Shown one piece after another: positions 27,322 through 36,671 of a DNA stretch of 64,000 nt; the first letter of the stretch is position 1, and every line of letters starts with the position of its first letter. Under the pieces are notes generated by a model. It was not told where the DNA came from, made no database searches, and saw only the letters and a list, made by a program, of their open reading frames with translations. Origin of the DNA: Myxococcales bacterium (GTDB taxonomy: Bacteria; Myxococcota_A; Bradymonadia; REDH01). The position numbers and the translations under genes were made by a program. Location: the NCBI GenBank assembly GCA_020633625.1, contig JACKDJ010000018.1:1-64000 (forward strand). The letters are read 5' to 3'.

Positions 27322-28466
27322 CAAGCCACCTCCGCGCGGCCGCACCGCACGGCAGCCGCGACCACTCGCGCCGCGAGCTCGTCGACATCGGCGGCGGTCG
27401 TCCCCGGTCCCAACGAGAACCGTAGCGCACTCCGCGCTCGCCAGGGTTCCAGACCCAGCGCCTCGACGACCGGCGACGGCTCCAGGCTTCCGGCTGAACA
27501 AGCCGAACCCGCAGAGCAGGCGACGCCGAGCTGGTCGAGCGCCATCAGCATCGGCTCGAACTCCGTCCCGGGCACCGAGACGTTCGTCGTGTTCGGCAGG
27601 CGGTCGCCGGACCCGTTGACGACCGCACCGCACCCTCGCGCGAGCGCCGCCTCGAGGCGGTCGCGCAGCAGCGCCAGCGCCCCCCACTCCGCAGGCACAT
27701 CAAGGCTACCACTCGCTCCAATAATTACGCCCCAACCGACCGCGGCAGCTACGTTTTCTGTGCCTGCGCGAAGCCCCCTCTCCTGCGCACCGCCAAGCGC
27801 GCGCGGCGCCACGCGAGCGTCGGCGGCGAGCCACAGCGCCCCCACCCCGAGCGGTCCCCCGGCCTTGTGCGAAGCCAGCGTCATCGACTGAACGCCCGCC
27901 GGCACCTGCAGCGGCGTTCGCCCGAACACCTGCGCGGCGTCGACGTGGAGCCAGACCCCCGCGTCCGCACAGACGCGCGCGATCTCGTCCAACGCCGGGC
28001 GCGTACCGAGCTCGTGGTTCGCGGCCCCGATCGCCACGCAGCACACGTCCTCGCCGGTCCCAAGTACGCCCGCCAGCGCGTCGGGGGTGATGCGGCCGCC
28101 AGCGTCGGGCCGCACCCAGCGAACGTGCCCTCCCGCACGCTGCGCGCGATGCTCCGCCGCCGCGATCACGCTCGGATGCTCGAGCCGCGACGTGACGACG
28201 TCGCGCCCCTCCGCGTCCAGCCCCAAGATCGCGAGGTTGTTCGCCTCTGTCGCAGACGAGGTGAACGTCAACGACCCGCGCGGCGCGGCGTCGAGCGCCC
28301 CCAACACCTGTCGGCGCGCGCGCTCGAGCGCCGCGCGCGAGCGCTGCCCTTCGGCGTGGATGCTGCCGGGGTTCCCCGCGTCGGTCGTCAGATACGCGAC
28401 CATCGCGTCCAGCGCGGCGCCGCGAAGGGGTGAGGTCGCGTTGTGGTCGGCGTAAATGCGGCGCAT
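27321..28466 (-). CDS. cysteine desulfurase (IscS/NifS family), probable sulfur donor for MnmA
   Basis: PLP enzyme that releases sulfur from cysteine and carries it as a persulfide. The 381-residue protein has the N-terminal YADHNATSP motif, PLP-binding Lys201 in ASHKAGGPLG, and active-site Cys323 in SAGSACSAG. Length is in the class II (IscS-like) range. No iscU or other Fe-S assembly gene is next to it; instead mnmA follows with a one-base overlap, as in Bacillus YrvO-MnmA, so dedicated tRNA thiolation is the likely role. Confidence 0.92.
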   Translation of the reverse strand: MRRIYADHNATSPLRGAALDAMVAYLTTDAGNPGSIHAEGQRSRAALERARRQVLGALDAAPRGSLTFTSSATEANNLAILGLDAEGRDVVTSRLEHPSVIAAAEHRAQRAGGHVRWVRPDAGGRITPDALAGVLGTGEDVCCVAIGAANHELGTRPALDEIARVCADAGVWLHVDAAQVFGRTPLQVPAGVQSMTLASHKAGGPLGVGALWLAADARVAPRALGGAQERGLRAGTENVAAAVGWGVIIGASGSLDVPAEWGALALLRDRLEAALARGCGAVVNGSGDRLPNTTNVSVPGTEFEPMLMALDQLGVACSAGSACSAGSLEPSPVVEALGLEPWRARSALRFSLGPGTTAADVDELAARVVAAAVRCGRAEVA

Positions 28467-28542
28467 CTCTGGCGTCGGCTGGGTTGCAGGCGGGATGCCG
28501 TCGCTGTACCAGACCCGCCTGTCCTACACGTTGTGCATCCCC

Positions 28543-29511
28543 ATGGCGACTCGTCCGAAGCCCCCACGACGCAAGCAGACGCCACAGCGTCCGCCGTCCT
28601 CGCCGCAGCGGGAAGCCGGCGCGGCGCCCGCGAAGCCGAGCGCCGCCCCCGTTGCAGCGCCGCGCCCCAGGCAGGGCGGGTGGTCGGCGCCGCCGGCTGA
28701 CTCGACCAAGCGGTACGACCACAGAATGCACGCCGGCAACGTGGGCGACATCGTCAAGCACGTCGCCCTCGTCGCGACGCTCGACGCCTGCACCCCCTCG
28801 GCGGTGTTCGACCTTCACGCAGGCCGTGGCTGGTACGGGCTCGGCCCCACGGGCGAGTGGACCGAGGGGCTCGGTCGACTCTCGGATCTCCGCGGCGCGC
28901 CGCTAGCGGTCTCGCGCTGGGCGGCGGTGCGGGCGGTGCTCGAGCCCGAGGCCGCGTGGCCTCCGCGCAGCTACCCCGGCTCCCCGCTGTTCGCGTCCGC
29001 GGCGGCTCCGTCGGCCCGACTCCGCGCGTCGGACCGCGACGAAGAGGTCGCTGCGAAGCTGCGGGAGTCGCTCGGTCGGCTTGCCGCGGGCCCGTTCGAG
29101 GTGCTCGCCGAGGACGGGTGGCCGGCCGTGGCGTCGGCCAACGCCGGGACGCTCGTGGTCGCGGACCCGCCCTACGACTCCGGCGCAGACTGGTCTCGCG
29201 CCGGCGAGTTGGCGCACCGCACAGCCGCCAACGTCCCCGTCCTCGTCTGGTACCCGGTCAAGGGCACCTCGCGTCCGAACGGACTGATCGACGCGTGGAA
29301 ACGCGCGGGACGCACCTTCGCGGCGCTCGAGCTCGTGACGTTCCCGCTCGAGGAGCGCCGCAACCGGCTGAACGGGGCGGGGGTGCTGCTCGGCGGTCCC
29401 GCGGCCGCCGCGGCCGACGCCGTCGCTGCGGCGTTCGCCTGGCTCGGGCCGCGCCTGGCTGTGCTCGACGGCGCCTGGTCGATGCGCGTCAGCGGGCGAG
29501 CAGCGCCTTGA
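28543..29511 (+). CDS. RlmJ-like 23S rRNA (adenine-N6) methyltransferase with basic N-terminal extension
   Basis: Homologue of RlmJ, which methylates adenine 2030 of 23S rRNA. The core starts YDHRMHAGNVGDIVKHVAL, matching the family's RHxFHAGNxADVLKH block, and carries the N6-methyltransferase motif VVADPPYD. Before the core are about 60 residues rich in Pro, Lys, Arg and Ala, absent from standard RlmJ, perhaps an RNA-binding tail. ATG 28543 is the best start, as the frame upstream runs into a divergent region. The C-terminal 23 bases overlap the convergent glutathione peroxidase gene. Confidence 0.85.
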   Translation: MATRPKPPRRKQTPQRPPSSPQREAGAAPAKPSAAPVAAPRPRQGGWSAPPADSTKRYDHRMHAGNVGDIVKHVALVATLDACTPSAVFDLHAGRGWYGLGPTGEWTEGLGRLSDLRGAPLAVSRWAAVRAVLEPEAAWPPRSYPGSPLFASAAAPSARLRASDRDEEVAAKLRESLGRLAAGPFEVLAEDGWPAVASANAGTLVVADPPYDSGADWSRAGELAHRTAANVPVLVWYPVKGTSRPNGLIDAWKRAGRTFAALELVTFPLEERRNRLNGAGVLLGGPAAAAADAVAAAFAWLGPRLAVLDGAWSMRVSGRAAP

Positions 29512-29983
29512 CGTCTGCCGCGATCGACTCGGGGGTGTCGTTCGGCGCGTAGCGCTTCACGACGCGGCCGTCGCGATCGACGAGAAACTTCGTGAAGTTC
29601 CACTTGATCGCCTCGGTCCCGAGCAGTCCTGGCGCCGCCGCCTTGAGCTGCTGGAACAGTGGGTGCGCTCCGGGCCCGTTGACGTCGACCTTCGCGAACA
29701 TCGGGAACGAGACGTCGTAGGTGAGGCTGCAGAACTGCTGGATCTCCGCCGCATCCCCAGGCTCCTGCGCGCCGAACTGGTTGCACGGGAACCCGAGCAC
29801 CGCGACGCCCTGGTCGGCGAGCGAGCGGTAAAGCGATTCGAGGCCAGCGTATTGCGGCGTGAACCCGCACTTGCTCGCCGTGTTGACGATCAGCAGGACC
29901 TTTCCCGCGTACTCCGCGAGCGTCGTCTGCGTACCGTCGAGCGTCTCGACGGGCGTGGAGAGATCGATCGTCGTGCTCGACAT
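29489..29983 (-). CDS. glutathione peroxidase (Cys-type)
   Basis: Thioredoxin-fold peroxidase reducing hydroperoxides. The 164-residue protein shows the active-site block NTASKCGFTPQY with the peroxidatic Cys39, GFPCNQFGAQEPG and WNFTKFLVDR, the family's conserved Gln and Trp positions. A Cys rather than a selenocysteine is encoded. No signal peptide is visible, so it is cytoplasmic. The resolving-Cys position suggests thioredoxin rather than glutathione as donor, as for many bacterial members (inference). It converges with and overlaps the rlmJ-like gene. Confidence 0.93.
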   Translation of the reverse strand: MSSTTIDLSTPVETLDGTQTTLAEYAGKVLLIVNTASKCGFTPQYAGLESLYRSLADQGVAVLGFPCNQFGAQEPGDAAEIQQFCSLTYDVSFPMFAKVDVNGPGAHPLFQQLKAAAPGLLGTEAIKWNFTKFLVDRDGRVVKRYAPNDTPESIAADVKALLAR

Positions 29984-30057
29984 CTGCGCTCCTGCGGTTG
30001 GTGCGCGGAGCGCCGACCACTCAAACGTGGACGCGACCCTCGGCGCGGCTCGAACAG

Positions 30058-30131
<74 letters not shown>

Positions 30132-30219
30132 GTAGCGGAGGCGGGTCCTTAGCACGCGCTCACTGTCGGGCCAAGAAGAACCTGCCGAGCGAGCACGACG
30201 GCGACCGCATTGCCGCCGG

Positions 30220-33200
30220 CTAGTCCGCGAGGCAGCGACGATCGAGCGGCTCGGCGGCCGAGGTGAGGCACGACCCCGAAGCGCACTCGGCGTTGCTCGC
30301 GCACGCGGCTCCCGCGGGCAGCCCGGAGGCGCCAGGGACCGTCCGCGCCAGGCGGATGCCGAGGTTGTTGTCTCGGTGCCCCGCGGGGTCCTTGTTTCTG
30401 AACTGGGATGAGAGCTGGTAGGTTCCGTAGTCCCAGCTCCCGCCGCGGTGCATCCGCCACTCCTCCCCTGGCGTCGGCGTCGTTGGACCGAAGTAGTCAA
30501 CCTGCGACCCGCCGGGATAGGCGCCCCACCAGTCCCAGACCCACTCGCGGACGTTCCCGGCGAGGTCGTAGATGCCGTACCCGTTCGGCAGCCGTGTCCC
30601 CACCTCGTGAGTGCGGCCAGCCGAGTTCCCATCGAACCATGCGTACTCGCCCGCGTCAGCGTCCGAGAACCCCCAATGATACGTCAGGAAGGTGTAGAAG
30701 GGGGGAGGGGGCGGTCCGCCGCCCACTGCCCACTCCCACTCGCTCTCCGACAGCAGTCGGTAGCCCGTACAGGACGGGCCCAGCCAGACTACCCCCGTCG
30801 CGCCGCCTATGCCGCTCCCGTCGGCCCACTGCGCGACGTCGCGGTCCCAGTCGGTCGGCGTGAACACGTAGCAGCGGGTCGTCGCGTCGTCGCCGTCGTT
30901 CTCACTGAGCCAGTTGGCGAACGCCGCGGCGGACCACCAGTCGACGGGGGACGCCGGTCCGGTGTCGTTCGCGTTTTCGGTACCGCAGCTCGTTGCCGTC
31001 GGCGTCTGAAAGCAGGAGTTGTTCACTCCCTCCGTCGCGACCTTCCACTGTCCCTGCGTCACTTCCGTGCTCGCGACAAAGTATGGACGTGCAACGATGG
31101 CGGTGAACGACCCGGGCGTAAGAATGTCACCTTGCAGGAAGCTGCCGGACGGGACGTAGCGGAACTCGAGTCCGCCCCCGCCGGCTTCGGACAACACGGA
31201 CGGAACGCAGCGATGGTTCGCCGGGTCGTCGGCGGCGGTCGCGCATGCCCCGGACGCGCACTCCGCACTGTCCGCGCAAGGCTCGCCGAGCGCAGCCAGC
31301 GGCGCGAGCGTCGTGAAGCTGCGGCTCGTGCCGTAGCGTCGGCCCGCGATGTTCTCTGCGAACGCTCTGACGAAGTATGTGGTGCTCGCCGTCAACCCGC
31401 TGAACGTCTCGCTGAAGCTCCCCGCACCGGTCGCTCCCAGCGACGAGCACCGCACCCCCGACCCGCCGGGCGCGGGATTGGTGCTCGGTCCGACGCAGAA
31501 GCCGTGGTCGGTCAGCTCGGCCGCGCCGCCGAGGCTCGAGACGGCGCCGCCGAGCACGGCCGACGTCTCGCCGATCGTACCCGTCGCGACGACGGACGTT
31601 GTGACCCCCGGCAGTGCCGCGATGTAGCCTCTGTCGGAGGTGCTCTCGACGTCGGCCGCGCCCACCGCCGAGATGACGACGAGGTACCGACGGCCCGCGG
31701 GAGGCGTCACGCCCGACATGGTGTCGGTTGCCGACGCCGACGAGAGCGGCCCGCCCAAATTCGAGTACGCGGCGTCGGAGTCGGCGGCGGACCGCTGCCA
31801 CTGGTAGGAGCGCACGCCGGCTGTGCGGTGCCCCGAGACCGCCACCGAAGCCGGGCCCGTCCCGCCGGCTCCCACCGCCCGAACGCGATACGAACGGCTC
31901 GCACCCGGCGCCACGGCGTCGCCGGTGCACTCGAGCACTACCTGTGTGGCGCTCGTCCCGTCGCTGGCGTCCGCTCGACATGCGGTCAGCGAAGGCGCCG
32001 GCGCCGTCGTGTCGTCGAACACGGAACCCGTCGCGCGAGTCCAGACGCCAGAGGCGTCGATCTCCACCTCGTACGCAGTCGCACCCTCGACCGCCGACCA
32101 GATGATCTCGACATCGAGCGGCCTCGTGGTCGAGGCCTCGACTCCGTCGGGCGCGTCGGGGAGTCGGCGACAGCCGGAGGTATCCAGCGTGCATCCCGTC
32201 GTGCACGCGGGAGTCCCCGACGTGAACCCAAGCGTCGCGCAGCTCACGTCGACCGGGACCGCGCCGTCACACTCCTCTACCCCGTTGAGCTCGCCATCGC
32301 CGCAGTACGGGCCGTCGACACACACGCCGTCGACTTCCGCCGCCCCTTCGAGGCATGCGCCACACGACGCGTCCGTCGTGGTGGTGGCCTCAGTGCATGC
32401 GCGCCGCTCTGCCGCGCAGCCCAGCTCGTCGCATGTGACGCGAGCCTGTCCGCAGCCCTCCGCGCGCGGGTCCGCCGCACACTGGACTCCAGCCCCAACG
32501 CACCGCCAGGTGGCGCACTCACCGCACGGTGTGTCGGGTGTCGCCGACAGCTCGCCACAGCCACCACAGGCATTGCGGGCGGCCGCTCCAGGGTCACCGT
32601 CGCAGACCAGAGCGTTCGCTCCGGAGCACACCAGCGTGCCGCCGCCGCAGACTCCGCAGGGGTCTCCCTGGACTCCGATCAACCGCTCGCATCCGCCGCA
32701 CGCGTTGAAGGCGGCGGCGCCTCCGTCCCCGTCACAGCCGACCTGATCTGGCCCCAGACACGCGAAGGTGCCGCTCTCACAGGCGCCGCAGGAGCCGCCA
32801 GGCAGGCTCTCGAGCGCGACCTCGCCGCCACAGAAGTTGGAGCCGGCCCCCAACGCCACGCAGGCCGTAGCGTCCACCGAAACGCAGATCCTGAGTCCGC
32901 CGTCGACGCACGCGGCGCCGGGACGCACGGCCAAGCCGGCACAACCTCCGCACGCGTTGGTATCGCCGCCGACGCACTCGACCTCTGCACCGTCGCAGAC
33001 CCAGCGGCCCGCGCCTCCGCAGCCGCACGCCGTCCCCGGCGTGCCGCTGAGCGGCTCGCAGCTCCCGCACTCGTTCGCCTCTGGTCCGTCGCAGAACAGG
33101 CCGCCGGTGCTGGGGTCGCACAGCAGCCGCCCGACGCCGCAGGCGGCCTCGCACGCGTCGCCCGGCGCGGCATCGACCCCGTCGAACAGAAGCTCCCCGA

Positions 33201-33804
33201 ACGATCCGCACGCGTTCCGCTCCGGGAGCGCGCACACCACGGTGTCGGCGCCGGCGCACTCCCAGCGAGAGCCGAAGGGACCCGCGCAGGGCGCCGTGGG
33301 CGCGCCGGCGAGCAGCGCACAGCCGCCGCAGAGGTTTCGCAGCAACGCCCCATCGCACTCCACACTGCCGTCCGCGCACTCCCAACGGCCGCCGCCGCAT
33401 GCGCCACAGTCCGAACCCGGCAAGCCGGCCAGAACGCCGCAGCCACCGCACGCGTTGTTGCCAACGTCGTTCGCGCACCGCAGCGCGTCGGGCCCGGCGC
33501 AAACGATCGTCCCGGTGCACCCACATCGGTCACCGGGACCGCGGGCGTCACCACGATACCGCAACGTCGCCGCTCCGCCGCACGCGTTCGATCCCTGTGT
33601 GGAAGCGTCGAGCTCGGGCTCCACATCGACCAGCTCGTCGTCGGCGCCACCGTCAGCGTCCGCCACGTCGTGAGCGTCTTTCGCCACCTCGACGTCGTTG
33701 GCGTCGCCCGCGTCACGCAGCGCCGGGTCGTTGTTGCTCGCGAGGTTGCAGGCGGCGACCAGCAGCGGTGCAAGAGCCAAGCCGATCGTCGTTCCGAACC
33801 GCAT
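30220..33804 (-). CDS. giant modular Cys-rich lipoprotein with FN3-like and SUMF1-fold domains
   Basis: A 1194-residue surface lipoprotein. Order: signal peptide with lipobox LVAAC (Cys19), Asp-rich linker (26-70), nine repeats of about 40 residues beginning N-x-C-G-[GS] (71-455), a myxococcal-type Cys-rich repeat starting CGDGELNGVEECDG (501-545), two or three FN3-like sandwiches (551-835), and a SUMF1-fold domain (878-1155; STEVTQGQW, SESEWEWAVGG, YDLAGNVREW, RGGSWDYG). A short Cys module (CADSAECASGAC and CASNAECASGSC) flanks this domain on both sides. The two cysteines FGE uses for catalysis are replaced (WDYGTYQL), so it is unlikely to make formylglycine and more likely binds ligands. 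Confidence 0.88.
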   Translation of the reverse strand: MRFGTTIGLALAPLLVAACNLASNNDPALRDAGDANDVEVAKDAHDVADADGGADDELVDVEPELDASTQGSNACGGAATLRYRGDARGPGDRCGCTGTIVCAGPDALRCANDVGNNACGGCGVLAGLPGSDCGACGGGRWECADGSVECDGALLRNLCGGCALLAGAPTAPCAGPFGSRWECAGADTVVCALPERNACGSFGELLFDGVDAAPGDACEAACGVGRLLCDPSTGGLFCDGPEANECGSCEPLSGTPGTACGCGGAGRWVCDGAEVECVGGDTNACGGCAGLAVRPGAACVDGGLRICVSVDATACVALGAGSNFCGGEVALESLPGGSCGACESGTFACLGPDQVGCDGDGGAAAFNACGGCERLIGVQGDPCGVCGGGTLVCSGANALVCDGDPGAAARNACGGCGELSATPDTPCGECATWRCVGAGVQCAADPRAEGCGQARVTCDELGCAAERRACTEATTTTDASCGACLEGAAEVDGVCVDGPYCGDGELNGVEECDGAVPVDVSCATLGFTSGTPACTTGCTLDTSGCRRLPDAPDGVEASTTRPLDVEIIWSAVEGATAYEVEIDASGVWTRATGSVFDDTTAPAPSLTACRADASDGTSATQVVLECTGDAVAPGASRSYRVRAVGAGGTGPASVAVSGHRTAGVRSYQWQRSAADSDAAYSNLGGPLSSASATDTMSGVTPPAGRRYLVVISAVGAADVESTSDRGYIAALPGVTTSVVATGTIGETSAVLGGAVSSLGGAAELTDHGFCVGPSTNPAPGGSGVRCSSLGATGAGSFSETFSGLTASTTYFVRAFAENIAGRRYGTSRSFTTLAPLAALGEPCADSAECASGACATAADDPANHRCVPSVLSEAGGGGLEFRYVPSGSFLQGDILTPGSFTAIVARPYFVASTEVTQGQWKVATEGVNNSCFQTPTATSCGTENANDTGPASPVDWWSAAAFANWLSENDGDDATTRCYVFTPTDWDRDVAQWADGSGIGGATGVVWLGPSCTGYRLLSESEWEWAVGGGPPPPPFYTFLTYHWGFSDADAGEYAWFDGNSAGRTHEVGTRLPNGYGIYDLAGNVREWVWDWWGAYPGGSQVDYFGPTTPTPGEEWRMHRGGSWDYGTYQLSSQFRNKDPAGHRDNNLGIRLARTVPGASGLPAGAACASNAECASGSCLTSAAEPLDRRCLAD

Positions 33805-33928
33805 CTAGCCTCCGGGTGGACTCCCCGGGCGAGCCCGGCGTCAGTCGAAGTGTCGATCGACGACTACCGGCCCCCCGCACCCGCGTCAACCCGGGGCGAT
33901 CGGGCGCTGCCACCCACGCGGTGTCGCG

Positions 33929-34558
33929 CTACGGCCCGCCCGCCCCCGCCCCGTCGACAACCGCCTGCGAGCCGCTCGCTTCTGCCGGCGCGACCGCCGC
34001 TCCCGGGAGCGCGGCGATGTCTGCCAGCACCTCCGCAGCGTGGACGCCCGGGTCGACGTCCGGGTACACCTTCGCCACGCGGCCGTCGGCGTCGACAAGG
34101 AACGTCACGCGCGACGCCATGCCCAGCCGCGTCGGCACGCCGAAGGCCTCCACGGCCCGGCGCTCCGTGTCGGCCAGGAGCGGGAAGTTGAGCGCGTGCT
34201 CCTGCGCGAACTCCAGGTGCGACTGAACGTCGTCGACAGAGATCCCGTACACGACCGCTCCGGCCGCTCGGAACCGATCCCACACATCGCGAAACGCGCA
34301 CGCCTCAGTGGTGCAGCCCGGCGTCGAGTCACGCGGATAGAAGTACACGACGACCGGTCGTCCGCGCTGCTCGGACAGCGTGCGCGTGGTCCCGGACTGG
34401 TCCTGCAGCGAGAAGTCGGGCGCCGGGCTGCCGACCGCCAGCAGCCCGTGACTCGGCGCCACGTTGTTGGTGTCGGCCCCTGCGGGCGGCGGCGTCGATG
34501 GCGTCTGCGTGCTGCACGCGGACCCGAAAAGCAGCGTGGCGGCGAGGAGTCTCTTCAT
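33929..34558 (-). CDS. PrxQ/BCP-type peroxiredoxin lipoprotein
   Basis: Thiol peroxidase of the bacterioferritin-comigratory-protein group, but with a lipoprotein signal (FGSAC, Cys15) that places it on the envelope rather than in the cytoplasm. The domain (about 43-185) contains FYPRDSTPGCTTEAC with peroxidatic Cys82 and resolving Cys87 five residues later, the standard PrxQ pair, and VTFLVDADGRV. A Pro/Thr linker precedes it and an Ala/Gly-rich tail follows. It lies 124 bp after the Cys-rich lipoprotein start and is independent of katG. Confidence 0.92.
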   Translation of the reverse strand: MKRLLAATLLFGSACSTQTPSTPPPAGADTNNVAPSHGLLAVGSPAPDFSLQDQSGTTRTLSEQRGRPVVVYFYPRDSTPGCTTEACAFRDVWDRFRAAGAVVYGISVDDVQSHLEFAQEHALNFPLLADTERRAVEAFGVPTRLGMASRVTFLVDADGRVAKVYPDVDPGVHAAEVLADIAALPGAAVAPAEASGSQAVVDGAGAGGP

Positions 34559-34665
34559 CTGTCGAACCGTTCAGTCGGAGAGGGCGCCTGGTGCCGCGTG
34601 CGGCGACGGGCGCCTTGGACGTAGGCTCTGGACGACGCGCGCGCAACGAGCGAGCGCGGCGAACG

Positions 34666-36669
34666 CTAGTCCCCGAGCCCGGGCGTCCCGAGCTCCGCAT
34701 ACGGGTCCACCACCTCCGGCGCCTCCCCGTCTGCCCAAGTCGTCAAGAAGCGGCTCGTCTGGAGCGACCCCTCGGCGCTGAACGGAGTGCCCCCGTGTGT
34801 CGCGCGTGTTGGGGACGACACCCCGACCCGGTCGAACTGAAAGTACGCCAGCGTCGACGCGTCGCGGCCGTTGCCGGCGACGGGCGCCTCGACCACCTCC
34901 AGGCCGACGACCGGCGTCGCGACGGGAGCGACGTGAGCGAGACCGAGCGCGCGGGCGAGCGCCCTCCCCGAGGCCGGCGACACCGTGTCGTCGAACTCCG
35001 CGGTCTGAAGGAGGACGCTCGGCCCGCTCGCCCGGTCCTCCAACGCGCGGCGCGCCGTCGTCGTCGGGTCGGCCGCGTCGACCGTCGACTGGGCCACGAC
35101 CAGGAGCCTCTCCAGCTCGGCCTCGCCGCCGACCATCAGCCCGAAGATCGGGATCGCAGCCGCCAGATCGTCCGTGCCCGTGATCAGCTTGACCAGCTCC
35201 CCACCGCCGACCGCCAGCACGAACGCAGAAGTCTCGGGCGAGATGGCGATCAGGTTGGCACCCACGAACGCGCCGAGGCTGACGCCCCAATACGCGACCC
35301 GCGATCCGTCGATGTCGCGGACACCATCGGCCGTCACATCACCATCCAAGGCGAGCGCGGCGACGAGGGCGGCGCGGTCGAGCGCGGTCTGCAGAAGGTT
35401 CTCGCGAAACTCGGAAGGGGTGAACCGGACGCCCCCCTCCAGCGTCACTCCGACGAACGGGAGTGTCGGGTCTTCGCCGCCCAGCGCGGTGGGGTGATCG
35501 CCGTGCAGCACCGCGTCGTCTGCCGCCACCGCGAACCCCAGCGGCACCAGCACCTCCGCGGCGCGCGACGCTTCCTCACGGTCGTTCCCCATCCCGTGTC
35601 CGTACACGACGACAGGGACGGCCGCCGACCGTGTCGCGGGGAGCCAGACGCGGACCGCGAGCTCCCACTCATCGCCCTCCCCGTCCAGAATCCCGTCGCT
35701 CGACCGGTGGTCGCGTGCGCGGTAGTGGAGCTCACAGATCTCGACGTCCCCATCCAGCTCGCAGGTCGCGGGGCCAACCAGCCCGGCGCTGTCTCTGTCC
35801 GCCGCCGCCGCCGCCGCCGCGGCGTCGTCTTCCACTACGAACTCCAGCCCGCCGACCAGCTCGCCGGGGCCCAGCCCGGCCAGCGCTGCGGCCCGCGCGA
35901 CCCGCGACATCGCGTCGCCAGCGGCCCCGTCAGCGTCGCCGCCGAGCGCGTCGCGCAGCGCCCCTGGCGGCGCCACGCAACCACCCGACGCCGTCCGAAG
36001 CGCGGATGTGACGATGAGCGCGTGCCGCGCACCTTGGCGCAGGGGAACCCGCGGATCGACGAAGATGTCTCTACCCTCGTCACCGAGCCGGACGTCGAAG
36101 CTCAGCGGGTCGACCCCGCCGTCGCGAAGCTCGACGAGGCGCAGCCCGTCCCCGGCGCGGGAGTCGCCGCCGATTGTCGCGGCGTCGATCGGCTGGTCGA
36201 ACTGGACGAACAGATCCCCCGATGCTGCGAAACCGGAGCTCGCCGCCAGGCGCTGGACACCCTGAGCGAACACGTCGGCGACTCCCACCGTCCACGCCGC
36301 GGCGCTCGGGTCCAGGCGCACACCCGTCGGAGTGGCCGGGTCGGCGCGCTCGATCGCCCCGTCCGGCCAGGCAGAGATCGTGGCACCGAGCGGAGCGTAG
36401 GTCATGGCCGCGCCGTCCGCGCACGAACTCAGGAGGTCCGCCAGCGCCCGTTCGGCGTCGCTCGGAGCGTCGCCCGCGCCGTCTGGCGAGGAAGAGTCGG
36501 CCACGTCGTCGGCGGCGGCGTCGACGTTGAGATCTGCGCCGGCATCACCGGCGTCCTGCGACGCAGCGTCGTCCCGGCATGCGGCGTCGTCACACGGGAC
36601 CTCCCCGCATGCGGCGCAGAGCGCGACGGCCGCCGCGAGGGGCTGCAGGCGTCGGGCGAAGCGCCGCAC
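34666..36669 (-). CDS. alpha/beta-hydrolase lipoprotein
   Basis: A 667-residue lipoprotein: lipobox CAAC (Cys21), Cys/Asp/Ala-rich linker to about 75, a beta-rich N-terminal domain (about 80-330) like that of bacterial virulence-lipase relatives, and an alpha/beta-hydrolase domain. The oxyanion motif VVVYGHGMGN is at 354-364 and the nucleophile motif GVSLG at 462-466 (Ser464). EFDDTV and ATHGG further on are likely sites for the acid and His. An esterase or lipase at the cell surface is expected; the substrate is unknown. purC starts three bases before it, so the two may be cotranscribed. Confidence 0.8.
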   Translation of the reverse strand: MRRFARRLQPLAAAVALCAACGEVPCDDAACRDDAASQDAGDAGADLNVDAAADDVADSSSPDGAGDAPSDAERALADLLSSCADGAAMTYAPLGATISAWPDGAIERADPATPTGVRLDPSAAAWTVGVADVFAQGVQRLAASSGFAASGDLFVQFDQPIDAATIGGDSRAGDGLRLVELRDGGVDPLSFDVRLGDEGRDIFVDPRVPLRQGARHALIVTSALRTASGGCVAPPGALRDALGGDADGAAGDAMSRVARAAALAGLGPGELVGGLEFVVEDDAAAAAAAADRDSAGLVGPATCELDGDVEICELHYRARDHRSSDGILDGEGDEWELAVRVWLPATRSAAVPVVVYGHGMGNDREEASRAAEVLVPLGFAVAADDAVLHGDHPTALGGEDPTLPFVGVTLEGGVRFTPSEFRENLLQTALDRAALVAALALDGDVTADGVRDIDGSRVAYWGVSLGAFVGANLIAISPETSAFVLAVGGGELVKLITGTDDLAAAIPIFGLMVGGEAELERLLVVAQSTVDAADPTTTARRALEDRASGPSVLLQTAEFDDTVSPASGRALARALGLAHVAPVATPVVGLEVVEAPVAGNGRDASTLAYFQFDRVGVSSPTRATHGGTPFSAEGSLQTSRFLTTWADGEAPEVVDPYAELGTPGLGD

Positions 36670-36671
36670 GC

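Noticed and set aside
30220..33804. Formylglycine-generating activity for the SUMF1-fold domain
   Set aside because: The two active-site cysteines are missing and no sulfatase gene is near.
30448..34191. A 1247-codon open frame on the plus strand opposite the Cys-rich lipoprotein
   Set aside because: Arg/Ala/Pro-rich shadow of repetitive GC-rich coding sequence; the minus-strand product has a signal peptide, repeats and known domains.
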